The position numbers and the translations under genes were made by a program. Shown piece after piece: positions 17,211 through 26,031 of a stretch of 35,147 bases of DNA (position 1 is its first letter; the number at the start of each line of letters is the position of its first letter). Below the pieces are notes generated by a model that worked only from the letters and a program-made list of their open reading frames with translations, was not told the DNA's origin and did no database searches. The stretch spans positions 1 to 35,147 of the forward strand of contig JANXTS010000089.1 of assembly GCA_025352265.1 (NCBI GenBank). Reading direction: 5' to 3'. Source of the DNA: Variovorax sp. (GTDB lineage Bacteria > Pseudomonadota > Gammaproteobacteria > Burkholderiales > Burkholderiaceae_C).

Positions 17211-17894
17211 ATGCCTCGCATCCTCCTGATCGACGACGACGAGCACCTTGGTGCGCCGCTCGCAAGCTACTTCGCGCGCTTCGACTGCACGCTGGACAGC
17301 GCCACGCGGCCGAGCGAGGGACTCGCCAAGCTGCGTGCCACCCACTACGACGCCGCCATCCTCGACGTCATGCTGCCCGAGATGGATGGCTTTGCGTTGT
17401 GCCGCGAAATCCGTAAAGAAAGCGACGTTCCGATCGTCATGCTGACGGCGCGAGGCGAGGTGATGGACCGCGTGGTGGGCCTCGAGCTGGGCGCCGACGA
17501 CTACGTGCCCAAACCCTTTGAGCCGCGCGAGCTGGTAGCACGCGTGCAAACGATCTTGCGGCGTCAACGCGTGGCCACACCAGCGTCGGTGGCCCATGTG
17601 CAGCGTCGCGTGTTCGAAGGGCTCGCCATCGATCTCGACAAGCGGGAAGTGCTGCGACAAGGCCGCCTCGTCGACCTCACCGGCACTGAGTTCGACCTTC
17701 TCGCGCTGCTGGCCTCGGAGCCCGGAAAGGTGTTCAGCCGAGACGATATTCTGAATCGCCTGCGCGGCCACGAGGCCGAGCTCTACACGCGCGCGGTCGA
17801 CATCGTGGTCAGCCGGTTGCGCAAGAAGCTGGAGCCACTGGACTGCATCAAGACGCTGCGCAACGCCGGTTACGCGCTCGCCGTCGGAAGATGA
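17211..17894 (+). CDS. OmpR-family response regulator
   Basis: DNA-binding response regulator. From 17211 it has 227 residues: a receiver domain with acidic pocket Asp8-Asp10, phosphoacceptor Asp52 in ILDVMLPEMDG, Thr79 and Lys101, then a winged-helix domain (LDLTGTEFDLLALLA-like segment to VDIVVSRLRKKL). An alternative ATG at 17157 adds 18 residues; it has GGAG at 17147-17150 and overlaps the upstream stop (TGATG), while 17211 has no visible ribosome binding site but fits the family N-terminus (MPRILLIDDD). The true start is therefore open. The end overlaps the kinase gene by four bases. Confidence 0.92.
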   Translation: MPRILLIDDDEHLGAPLASYFARFDCTLDSATRPSEGLAKLRATHYDAAILDVMLPEMDGFALCREIRKESDVPIVMLTARGEVMDRVVGLELGADDYVPKPFEPRELVARVQTILRRQRVATPASVAHVQRRVFEGLAIDLDKREVLRQGRLVDLTGTEFDLLALLASEPGKVFSRDDILNRLRGHEAELYTRAVDIVVSRLRKKLEPLDCIKTLRNAGYALAVGR

Positions 17895-19189
17895 ACCGCG
17901 CCAGGCATACGGAGCGTCGACGGTGGCGACATCGCTGGCGCCATTCGTTGCGTGCGCGCCTGCTCACTGTTTTCTTGCTGCTCGCCTTCGCGATGACGGC
18001 GGTGTTCATCGTCGGCATGCAGAGCACGTTTGCCAGCGGCTGGCGCGAGGCCGGCGTGCCGCTAGTGTCCGACTACGCGAATCGGCTCGCGGCCGAGATC
18101 GGCTCGCCGCCGGACGTATCGCGCGCCGAGGCGTTGGCCGCGCGGCTGCCGATCGCGATCCGCATTCAGGGGCCGACGGTCAACTGGGAATCGCATCCCG
18201 ATCGCACCGAGCGTCGCGGCTTCGATTCACGTGCTGGCGAGATGCTCAGCCGCACCACCGCCGATGGCCACCGAATCAGCTTCGGTATCGGCACCTTGCC
18301 GTGGCAACGCGGGCCGCATCGTTTCGGCTGGGTGACGTTGGCGTTGCTGCTGGCGTTGATCGTGTTCGCCTACGGCTACGTGCGGCGCCTGCTACGGCCG
18401 CTCGACGACATCCGGGCCGGGGCCGAGCGCTTCGGCGCGGGCGACTTCGACCAGTCCATCCCGCTGCGTCGCAAAGACGAGCTGGGCGATCTGGCGCGCC
18501 GCATCAACACGATGGCGCACGACATCCGCGGCATGCTCGATGCCAAGCGTGCGCTGCTACTGGCACTGAGCCACGAGCTGCGTTCACCGCTAACGCGCGC
18601 GCGCCTCAACGCAGAACTCTTGCCCGTAACGACCGAGGGGCGGCCCGAGCGCGATGCGTTGTTGCGCGACCTGAACGAAATGCGCGATCTCATCGCCGAC
18701 CTGCTCGAAAGCGAACGCCTCGCGAGCCCTCACGCGGCACTGCAGCGCGAGCCGGTCGACCTTGCGGCACTGGTTCGTGAAACCGTGGCAGAGATGCCGG
18801 ATGCCGCCGATGTCACCCTCGACCTCGCGATGGATCTCGCACCTCGCCAACTCGATCGCATGCGCGTGCGCCTGCTGGTGCGCAACCTGCTCGACAACGC
18901 CTTGCACTACGGCGCGGAGGCAGCAGAGCCTCCGCGCGTGTCACTGCGCTCTGCCGATGACGGCGCAGGCATCGTGCTGCAGGTGCGCGACTTCGGCCCC
19001 GGTGTCGATGAGGCGCAACTGGCGCACTTGACCGAACCTTTCTACCGGACGGATAGCGCGCGCCAGCGAACCACCGGCGGCGTCGGACTCGGCATGTATT
19101 TGTGCCGCCTCTTGGCAGAGGCTCATGGCGGCAGCTTCCAGGTGCGCAACGCTCAGCCGGGATTGCAGGTCGACGTGCGACTCGATTGA
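17891..19189 (+). CDS. Sensor histidine kinase
   Basis: Inner-membrane kinase partner of the preceding regulator. The 432 residues comprise a first membrane segment (about 24-43), a periplasmic region of about 100 residues, a second membrane segment (about 146-163), a HAMP linker, a dimerisation domain with phosphoacceptor His228 in LALSHELRSPLTRAR, and an ATPase domain with LLVRNLLDNALHYG (N box), VRDFGPGVDE (G1) and GGVGLGMYLC (G2). The CpxA-like gene order suggests envelope-stress sensing; the signal is not identified. The ATGA overlap with the regulator indicates coupled translation. Confidence 0.95.
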   Translation: MNRARHTERRRWRHRWRHSLRARLLTVFLLLAFAMTAVFIVGMQSTFASGWREAGVPLVSDYANRLAAEIGSPPDVSRAEALAARLPIAIRIQGPTVNWESHPDRTERRGFDSRAGEMLSRTTADGHRISFGIGTLPWQRGPHRFGWVTLALLLALIVFAYGYVRRLLRPLDDIRAGAERFGAGDFDQSIPLRRKDELGDLARRINTMAHDIRGMLDAKRALLLALSHELRSPLTRARLNAELLPVTTEGRPERDALLRDLNEMRDLIADLLESERLASPHAALQREPVDLAALVRETVAEMPDAADVTLDLAMDLAPRQLDRMRVRLLVRNLLDNALHYGAEAAEPPRVSLRSADDGAGIVLQVRDFGPGVDEAQLAHLTEPFYRTDSARQRTTGGVGLGMYLCRLLAEAHGGSFQVRNAQPGLQVDVRLD

Positions 19190-19323
19190 TCGCTCGTCAC
19201 CAGCGGCGGCGCGGGGCGCCACGGGCAGCCGAATTCAGTGCCGCCTCTTTGTCGCCTGCGCTACCGCCGCGGCCGCCGCGCGCGACTAGCATTCCGGCTC
19301 ATCACAACGTAGGAGACAACACC

Positions 19324-20364
19324 ATGACCGATCTCGTCAACCACCAGGTTCGCCTCGCCAAACGCCCCGACGCGGCCGCCACGCGCGAGCACTGGAACTT
19401 CACCACCGAGCCGGTCGGCCAGCCGGACGACGGCGGCGTGCTGATCAAGACCTTGTCACTGTCGCTCGACCCCGCTATGCGCGGTTGGCTCAACGATGCC
19501 AGGAGCTACATTCCGCCAGTCGCGATCGGCGAAGTGATGCGGGCCGGTGGCATCGGTCGCGTCACCGCGTCGAAGAACCCGTCCTTCGCGGTCGGGGACA
19601 CGGTGTACGGCACGCTGGGCGTCCAGGAGTACATGCTCATTCCGCAGGCCGATATCAAGCGCAACGGCCTGGTCAAGATCGACCTGCGTGCCGGCAGCAT
19701 CGGCCAGTGGCTCAACGTGCTCGGCATGCCGGGCATGACCGGCTACTTCGGCCTGATGGATGTGGGTCAGCCGAAGGAGGGTGAGACCGTCGTCGTATCG
19801 GGCGCAGCGGGCGCGGTCGGGCAAACGGTCGGCCAGTTGGCAAAGATCAAGGGTTGCCGCGTGGTCGGTATCGCGGGCGGCGAGGCCAAGTGCAAGTGGG
19901 TGGTCGAAGAGCTGGGGTTCGACGCCTGCATCGACTACAAAGCGGGTGAGGGTGCGGTGCGCACCGGCCTGAAGGAACATTGCCCCAAGGGCGTGGACAT
20001 CTACTTCGACAACGTCGGCGGCGAGATCCTCGACGCGGTGCTGGCAAAGCTCGCACGCAAGGCGCGCGTCATCATCTGCGGCGCCATCAGCCAGTACAAC
20101 AACGCCAACAGCATGCCGGCAGCCGGTCCGCGCAACTACCTCAGCCTGCTGGTGAACCGCGCGCGCATGGAAGGCATCGTGGTGTTCGACTATGCCGATC
20201 GCTATCACCTGGCCGTAGCCGAGCTGGCGGGCTACCTGAAAGACGGTCGCATGAAGAGCAAGGAAGATGTGGTCAAGGGAATCGAGACGTTTCCGGAGTC
20301 GCTCAACAAGCTCTTCGCGGGAGAAAACTTCGGCAAGCTGGTGCTGGAAGTCTCGACCGACTGA
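19324..20364 (+). CDS. NADP-dependent MDR-family oxidoreductase
   Basis: Zinc-independent medium-chain reductase resembling the NADPH-dependent curcumin/alkenal reductase group (CurA, PTGR). The 346 residues start MTDLVNHQVRLAKRP after AGGAG at 19311-19315. The N-terminal segment LSLDPAMRGWLNDARSY and the nucleotide-binding VVSGAAGAVGQTVGQLAK are typical, as is the DIYFDNVGGEILDAVL region. The likely reaction is reduction of alpha,beta-unsaturated carbonyl compounds, with unknown physiological substrate. It stands upstream of the Bug/P450/Rieske genes in the same direction but is separated from them by a terminator-like hairpin. Confidence 0.9.
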   Translation: MTDLVNHQVRLAKRPDAAATREHWNFTTEPVGQPDDGGVLIKTLSLSLDPAMRGWLNDARSYIPPVAIGEVMRAGGIGRVTASKNPSFAVGDTVYGTLGVQEYMLIPQADIKRNGLVKIDLRAGSIGQWLNVLGMPGMTGYFGLMDVGQPKEGETVVVSGAAGAVGQTVGQLAKIKGCRVVGIAGGEAKCKWVVEELGFDACIDYKAGEGAVRTGLKEHCPKGVDIYFDNVGGEILDAVLAKLARKARVIICGAISQYNNANSMPAAGPRNYLSLLVNRARMEGIVVFDYADRYHLAVAELAGYLKDGRMKSKEDVVKGIETFPESLNKLFAGENFGKLVLEVSTD

Positions 20365-20424
20365 GGCGATCCGGCTAGGGCGATTTTTCGCCGTGTCGTC
20401 ACGGAAAACACCCATGAAGAAACG

Positions 20425-20456
20425 AGCCCGGCATAGGACACTACGTCGGGCTTTTT
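20425..20456 (+). terminator. Terminator-like hairpin before the Bug receptor gene
   Basis: AGCCCG (20425-20430) pairs with CGGGCT (20447-20452) around a 16-base loop and runs into a T-tract (20452-20456). It probably ends the upstream oxidoreductase transcript. Only 24 bases separate it from the next start codon, so it could also lie in the leader of the downstream operon and act as an attenuator. Confidence 0.7.
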
Positions 20457-20480
20457 ATCGATCATCGTTCGGAGATATTC

Positions 20481-21455
20481 ATGAAGAAGATTTTGGCGAG
20501 CTGTCTGTTTGCTCTGCCGTTGCTCGCAGCGTCGGGCGCCATGGCGCAAGCGCAAACCTATCCCTCTAAGCCAATCCGCTGGATCGTGCCTTACGCGGCC
20601 GGTGGCGGCTCCGACTTTCTGGCGCGCTCCATCAGTCAGGTGATGTCGACGCAGATCGGTCAGTCGATCCTGGTCGACAACAAGCCGGGCGGCAACACCG
20701 CGATCGGCGCTTCGGAAGTGGCACGTGCGACTGCCGACGGCTACACGGTGTTGTCGGCCGATAACGGCACGCTGGTCTACAACCCGGTGCTCTACAAGAC
20801 GCTGAGCTACAGCCCGACCAAAGACCTGGCGCCCGTCACGTTGATGGGGCGCTTTCCCATGATCCTCGTGGTCGGACCTGGCATCACGGTAAAGGACGCG
20901 AAGGACTTCATCGCGCAGGCCAAGGCAAAGCCCGGCGGCCTCAACTACGCATCGGCCGGTGCCGGCAGCCCGCACCATCTGGCGATGGAATTGCTCAAGT
21001 CCGAAGCCGGCCTCTTCATGGTCCATGCGCCGTACCGCGGTGCCGCCCCCGCGCTGGCCGATGTGGCCGGCGGTCAGGTGCCAGCGATGATGGTCGACCT
21101 GGCGGCCGGGGCTGGCTTCATCAAGGGCGGCAAGGTCAAGGCGTTGGCGGTGGCCAACGCCACGCGCCTGCCGCAGTTGCCCGACGTGCCGACCTTCGCG
21201 GAGCTGGGCTACAAGAATGTCGAGGCCGCCGCCCTGGTCGGCATGGTGGTGCCGGCGGCGACGCCGCCCGAGGTCGTCGCCGCGCTCAACAAGCAGGTGG
21301 TCGCGGCAATCAACGACCCCGCCGTGCACAAGCGGCTGGAAGACTTCGGCGTCGAGCCGGTGGGCAGCACGCCGGCGCAGTTCGCCGAGTTGCTCAGGAT
21401 CGAGACCGTGCGTTGGCAAAAGTTGATCCGCGAGCTGAAAATCACGCTCGACTGA
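20481..21455 (+). CDS. Bug-family (TctC-like) periplasmic solute-binding protein
   Basis: Periplasmic binding protein of the tripartite tricarboxylate transporter superfamily. The 324 residues have a signal peptide cleaved near SGAMAQAQ, then the family start TYPSKPIRWIVPYAAGGGSD, the ligand-loop segment NKPGGNTAIGA and the LNYASAGAGSPHHLAMELL region. GGAG lies at 20471-20474. No TctA or TctB membrane component is adjacent, as is common for the many orphan Bug proteins of Burkholderiales. Its stop overlaps the P450 start (TGATG), so its ligand may well be the substrate of the P450 or Rieske enzyme (inference). Confidence 0.93.
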   Translation: MKKILASCLFALPLLAASGAMAQAQTYPSKPIRWIVPYAAGGGSDFLARSISQVMSTQIGQSILVDNKPGGNTAIGASEVARATADGYTVLSADNGTLVYNPVLYKTLSYSPTKDLAPVTLMGRFPMILVVGPGITVKDAKDFIAQAKAKPGGLNYASAGAGSPHHLAMELLKSEAGLFMVHAPYRGAAPALADVAGGQVPAMMVDLAAGAGFIKGGKVKALAVANATRLPQLPDVPTFAELGYKNVEAAALVGMVVPAATPPEVVAALNKQVVAAINDPAVHKRLEDFGVEPVGSTPAQFAELLRIETVRWQKLIRELKITLD

Positions 21456-23827
21456 TGAGCACGTTTGAACCTCCGGTCCGCGCTACGGGCTGCCCGGTGG
21501 CGCACGGGGCGTTGTCCACGGAGCGCACGCCCACCGGTTGCCCGGTGAGTCAGCGCGCCGCCGACTTCGATCCGTTCGAAGACGGCTATCAACAAGACCC
21601 GCCCGAGTACGTGCGCTGGGCACGCGAACAAGAGCCGGTCTTCTGGAGTCCGAAACTGGGCTATTGGGTCGTCACGCGCTACGACGACATCAAGGCGATC
21701 TTTCGGGACAACATCACCTTCAGTCCATCGATCGCGCTGGAGAAAATCACGCCGACCGGCGACGAAGCCAACGCGGTGCTGGCGTCATACGGCTTTGCGC
21801 TGAATCGTACGTTGGTCAACGAAGACGAGCCTGCGCACATGCCGCGCCGCCGCGCGCTGATGCATTCGTTCACACCGGACGAACTGAAGCATCACGAGCA
21901 GATGGTGCGGCAACTTGCGCGCGAGTACGTCGACCGTTTCATTGACGACGGCAAGGCGGATCTGGTCGACCAGATGCTGTGGGAAATTCCGCTGACCGTG
22001 GCACTGCACTTCCTCGGCGTGCCCGAAGAAGACATGGACACGCTGCGCAAGTATTCGATCGCGCACACCGTCAACACATGGGGCCGGCCCAAGCCCGAAG
22101 AGCAGGTGGCAGTGGCCCACGCGGTCGGCAACTTCTGGCAGTTCGCCGGCAAGGTGCTGGACAAGATGCGTCAGGATCTCGATGGCCCCGGTGGCGCGGA
22201 AAGTGGCGGCTGGATGCAATACGGTTTGCGCAAGCAACGCGAGCTGCCCGACGTCGTCACGGATTCCTACCTGCACTCCATGATGATGGCCGGCATCGTG
22301 GCCGCGCACGAAACCACGGCCAATGCGTCTGCCAATGCGATGAAGCTGCTGCTGCAGCATCCCGATGCGTGGCGCGAGATCTGCGAAGACGCGAGCCTGA
22401 TTCCGAACGCGGTCGAAGAGTGCCTGCGCCATAACGGCTCGGTCGCAGCCTGGCGTCGCATGGTCACGAAGGACGCGTGCATCGACGGCGTCGATCTGCC
22501 GGCGGGCTCCAAGCTGCTCATCGTGACGTCATCAGCTAACCACGACGACGCGCACTTCGCCGACGGCGATCTATTCGACATCCGGCGTGACAACGCAAGC
22601 GACCATCTCACTTTTGGCTACGGCTCGCATCAGTGCATGGGCAAGAACCTGGCTCGCATGGAGATGCAGATCTTTCTGGAAGAGTTCAGCCGCCGTCTGC
22701 CGCACATGCGCCTCGCGCCGCAACAGTTCAGCTATGTGCCCAACACGTCGTTTCGTGGGCCCGAGCATCTGCGGGTGGAATGGGACCCGATGCACAACCC
22801 CGAGCGCGTGCGGCCATCACTGCGCCGACCCGATGACGTGGCACCGGTGCGGCTCGGCGAGCCTTCGAAGGGCGCGATCACGCGGCCGGTGGTGGTCGAG
22901 AGCGTGATGCCCGCAGCGGATGGCATCGTCAAGCTGCGCCTGATCGCGCCCGATGGTCGGCCGATGCCGCGCTGGGCGCCGGGTTCACACATCGACATCG
23001 AATGCGGACATCCCGATGTGTCGCGCCAGTACTCGCTGTGCGGCGATCCTGCGGATGTGAGCGCGTTTGAGATCGCGGTGCTGCGCGACCCTGAGAGCCG
23101 CGGTGGATCGAGCTGGGTTCACACATCGATCCGGGTCGGCGACAAGCTCAAGATCCGTGGGCCGCGCAATCACTTTCGCCTTGATGAAGCCGCGCACAAG
23201 GTGATCTTTGTTGCGGGGGGCATCGGCATCACGCCGATAAGTGCAATGGCGCGCCGCACAAGACAGCTTGGCATGGACTACGAGCTGCATTACAGCGGTC
23301 GGTGTCGCGTCACGATGGCTTTTTTGGACGAGTTGAGCGCATTGCATGGCGACCGGCTCAAGGTCTATGCGCAAGACGAAGGGCGGCGCAATGACTTGGC
23401 GGCGCTCCTCGCCACACCCGGGCCTGGCACCCAGGTCTACGCGTGCGGACCGGCGCGGATGCTGCAGGCGCTCGAAGCGCATTGCGCCGCATGGCCCCAC
23501 GACGCGTTGCATATCGAGCATTTCGAATCCACGTTGCGCACGCTCGATCCGTCACTCGAGCACGCCTTCGATGTCGAGTTGAAAGATTCCGGCATCGTCG
23601 TGCACGTGCCCGCCGACCAGACCGTGTTGGCGGCGCTGCGTGCTGCCAACATCGATGTGCAGAGCGATTGCGAAGAAGGCCTATGCGGCTCGTGTGAGGT
23701 GCGCGTGCTCGTCGGTAAAGTGGACCATCGTGATGTGGTGCTTACGCGCGCCGAGCGTGAGGCCGGCGTGAAGATGATGACGTGCTGTTCGCGCGCGTGC
23801 GGTGGTCGGCTGGTGCTCGAGCTCTGA
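21455..23827 (+). CDS. Self-sufficient cytochrome P450 fused to FMN/2Fe-2S reductase (CYP116B-like)
   Basis: Single-chain monooxygenase of 790 residues with the class VII order heme-reductase-ferredoxin. The P450 part (1 to about 445) has the I-helix AAHETTANA, the ExxR motif in EECLRH, and the heme loop FGYGSHQCMG with ligand Cys394. The phthalate-dioxygenase-reductase-like part has the flavin motif RQYSL (524-528) and NAD(P) motif GGIGITP (588-594). The C-terminal plant-type ferredoxin has Cys739, Cys744, Cys747 and Cys777 as cluster ligands (C-x4-C-x2-C-x29-C). The short GCPVAHG/GCPVS repeats near the N-terminus are also noted. All redox motifs are intact. Known CYP116B enzymes oxidise varied aromatics and thiocarbamates; the substrate here is unknown. 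Start coupled to the Bug stop. Confidence 0.94.
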   Translation: MSTFEPPVRATGCPVAHGALSTERTPTGCPVSQRAADFDPFEDGYQQDPPEYVRWAREQEPVFWSPKLGYWVVTRYDDIKAIFRDNITFSPSIALEKITPTGDEANAVLASYGFALNRTLVNEDEPAHMPRRRALMHSFTPDELKHHEQMVRQLAREYVDRFIDDGKADLVDQMLWEIPLTVALHFLGVPEEDMDTLRKYSIAHTVNTWGRPKPEEQVAVAHAVGNFWQFAGKVLDKMRQDLDGPGGAESGGWMQYGLRKQRELPDVVTDSYLHSMMMAGIVAAHETTANASANAMKLLLQHPDAWREICEDASLIPNAVEECLRHNGSVAAWRRMVTKDACIDGVDLPAGSKLLIVTSSANHDDAHFADGDLFDIRRDNASDHLTFGYGSHQCMGKNLARMEMQIFLEEFSRRLPHMRLAPQQFSYVPNTSFRGPEHLRVEWDPMHNPERVRPSLRRPDDVAPVRLGEPSKGAITRPVVVESVMPAADGIVKLRLIAPDGRPMPRWAPGSHIDIECGHPDVSRQYSLCGDPADVSAFEIAVLRDPESRGGSSWVHTSIRVGDKLKIRGPRNHFRLDEAAHKVIFVAGGIGITPISAMARRTRQLGMDYELHYSGRCRVTMAFLDELSALHGDRLKVYAQDEGRRNDLAALLATPGPGTQVYACGPARMLQALEAHCAAWPHDALHIEHFESTLRTLDPSLEHAFDVELKDSGIVVHVPADQTVLAALRAANIDVQSDCEEGLCGSCEVRVLVGKVDHRDVVLTRAEREAGVKMMTCCSRACGGRLVLEL

Positions 23828-23873
23828 CGCCTGTGCACCCAGTAATGTTTTTAAAACGCCAAGGCAACACACC

Positions 23874-25070
23874 ATGCGATATGAAGAACAGATCGCGCTG
23901 ATTCGGCGCGCCATGGCACTCATTGCGCATGGCGGCAGCGAGCGTGGTGCTGTAGCCGAGAGCCCGATTGAGCGTTATCTGGATCCATTGCGCTTTCAGC
24001 GTGAGGTCGACACCATTTTTAGACAGTACCCGTTGGCGCTATGCCCTGCAGCGACGTTGCCCAACGTGGGCGACTCGTTTGCCATCGATGTTGCCGGGTT
24101 ACCGATTGTCGCAGTGCGCGCCGACGACGGAAAAATCAAAGCGTTCGTCAACGCCTGCCGGCATCGCGGCGCCCGGCTCAAGCCGGCGGGCCTGTCAAGC
24201 CAGCGAGTTTTTGTTTGTCCGTATCACAGCTGGACCTACGGTCTGGATGGCGCGCTGCGAGGACGCCCGCACAGCAGTGATTTTGAGCATGCGCCTGCCG
24301 CCGACTGTGCCTTGGCCCGCGTACCGGTGGCCGAGGCGCTGGGCTTTGTCTGGGTCGTTCCGCGGGTGCTGCAACAAGGCGAGAGTGCCGCACTCGACAT
24401 TGACGCGTGGCTCGGACGCTTCGGCGCCGATCTGCGTTCGTTCGGATACGACGCCTGGGTGCCGTTTCATGAGCGGCAGTTCAGCAACGCGGCCAACTGG
24501 AAAATTCCGTTCGAGGGGAATCTGGAGACTTACCATTTCCAGTATGCGCACCGCGAGAGCATTGCGCCGCTGTTCTACGACAACCTCCTGATGGCGGACC
24601 ACGATCGGCAGCATCAGCGTATTTTCTTGCCGAAGCGGACGCTCGAATCCTTGTGCGACCAGCCTGAGGACACGTGGCGAGTTGGCCCGCACTCAAACAT
24701 CATTTATTTCTTCTTTCCGGCCACTTTCATCCTGCACGAAGGCGATCACGCCAACGTTTTCACGGTCTTGCCCGAGGCGCCCGGCCGCTCGCGCGTGTTT
24801 GGCACCACGCTGGTTCCCGAAGCGCCCAAGACGGAAAAAGCGGTGAACTACTGGCAGCGCAACGTGGAGTCGTTCTGGGGTGCGCTCGACGAAGACTTTG
24901 CGCTCGGTGTCTCCGCGCAATCGACGTTTTCTAGCGGGGCCAATCGGTCACTCTATTTCGGCGCGACCGAATGGTGCTCGGCCAAGTTCCACAGCGACGT
25001 CGAGGCGGCGCTGGAGCCGCCGGACCCTCCGTCGGGCGCAGTGACGGGCGTCGCCTCCAAGCTGGTCTGA
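23874..25070 (+). CDS. Rieske-type ring-hydroxylating oxygenase alpha subunit
   Basis: Oxygenase component of 398 residues. The Rieske 2Fe-2S ligands are Cys95-x-His97 in NACRHRG and Cys115-x2-His118 in VCPYHSW. The mononuclear iron site is in EGNLETYHFQYAH (His221 and His226), with Asp341 or a close neighbour in the ALDEDFAL segment as probable third ligand; the bridging acidic residue is Glu218 rather than the Asp of naphthalene dioxygenase. AAGG precedes the ATG. No beta subunit, ferredoxin or reductase gene is adjacent, so it needs an electron donor from elsewhere, possibly the reductase part of the P450 46 bases upstream. Substrate unknown; demethylation or aromatic hydroxylation are both possible. 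Confidence 0.92.
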   Translation: MRYEEQIALIRRAMALIAHGGSERGAVAESPIERYLDPLRFQREVDTIFRQYPLALCPAATLPNVGDSFAIDVAGLPIVAVRADDGKIKAFVNACRHRGARLKPAGLSSQRVFVCPYHSWTYGLDGALRGRPHSSDFEHAPAADCALARVPVAEALGFVWVVPRVLQQGESAALDIDAWLGRFGADLRSFGYDAWVPFHERQFSNAANWKIPFEGNLETYHFQYAHRESIAPLFYDNLLMADHDRQHQRIFLPKRTLESLCDQPEDTWRVGPHSNIIYFFFPATFILHEGDHANVFTVLPEAPGRSRVFGTTLVPEAPKTEKAVNYWQRNVESFWGALDEDFALGVSAQSTFSSGANRSLYFGATEWCSAKFHSDVEAALEPPDPPSGAVTGVASKLV

Positions 25071-25080
25071 CGCGACGGGT

Positions 25081-25959
25081 TCAGCGTTTCGCGGGCGAAC
25101 CGTCCGACGCGCGAGCACTGGCGCGCGAGCCCATGACCGCGGCGGCGATGATCAGCGCGGCCGCCAGCGCGATCGACCAAGTGAGCGGGCGGCCCGTCAC
25201 GAGCAGGAGCAGCGCCGTCGAGGCCAGCGGTGTCAAATAACTCAGGATGCCGATCTGTCGCGCATCGCCGCGCTTGAGCGCCATGTCCCAGACAAAAAAC
25301 GCCGCGCCGAGCGGCCCGAGGCCGCACAAAACTATCAGCAACCAGTCCCCGCCGACGAGTGTGGCTGATGGTTCCAGCAGCGCATGGCACACCAAAGCGA
25401 GCGTGCCCGACACAAGGCCGAACAGGCCGATGGCCGACGTAGGGAAGGCGGCGACGCGCTTGGTCCACAGCGAATAGCTGGCCCAGATAAAGGCTGAGCC
25501 GAGAGCGGGGATAAAGCCCCAGTATTCGGTGATCGCAGACGATGCCGTGCCGCTGCGCGCGCCGAGGATGGCGATGGCAGCGCCCGTGAAACCGAGCAGT
25601 GCAGCGACGATGTGCAAAGGGCGCAGCGACACGCCCGGTAGCAGCAGCGGTGCCAGCACCACCATCAAAAGCGGCCACAGGTAGTTCACCAGATTGGCCT
25701 CGATCGGCGGCGCATGGCGCAACGCAATGAAGAGCAAAAAGTGAAAGCCGAAGAGGCCGTAGATGCCGAGCGCGAGCGTCGTGACCGGCACCTTCCAGGC
25801 CGCGCGATCGCGCAGTACGAGCGGCCAACTAGGCACGCTGCCAATGATGAGTGCCAGACCTGTCAGGAGAAAAGGTGGAACGTGCGAAAGGGCTGTGCCG
25901 AGCGAAGCGAGCGTGGCCCAGAGCGCAATGGCGGCAAGGGCGTAGAAGGTCGAAGACAT
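25081..25959 (-). CDS. EamA/DMT-family transporter (YddG-like)
   Basis: Inner-membrane exporter of 292 residues with about ten hydrophobic segments in two EamA repeats. The NLVNYLWPLLMVVLAP segment and the GSAFIWASYSLWTKR start of the second repeat resemble YddG-type aromatic amino acid exporters. Substrate assignment is by resemblance only. It is convergent with the Rieske gene (10 bases between stops) and follows the ligase gene on the same strand after a 72-base gap, so those two may be cotranscribed. Confidence 0.88.
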   Translation of the reverse strand: MSSTFYALAAIALWATLASLGTALSHVPPFLLTGLALIIGSVPSWPLVLRDRAAWKVPVTTLALGIYGLFGFHFLLFIALRHAPPIEANLVNYLWPLLMVVLAPLLLPGVSLRPLHIVAALLGFTGAAIAILGARSGTASSAITEYWGFIPALGSAFIWASYSLWTKRVAAFPTSAIGLFGLVSGTLALVCHALLEPSATLVGGDWLLIVLCGLGPLGAAFFVWDMALKRGDARQIGILSYLTPLASTALLLLVTGRPLTWSIALAAALIIAAAVMGSRASARASDGSPAKR

Positions 25960-26031
25960 GCACGGGAGCTTAGATCAAGCACCGCAGCTTTCGATCCGCC
26001 GGCCGCATCGATATGTCGATGCGGTAGAGGC

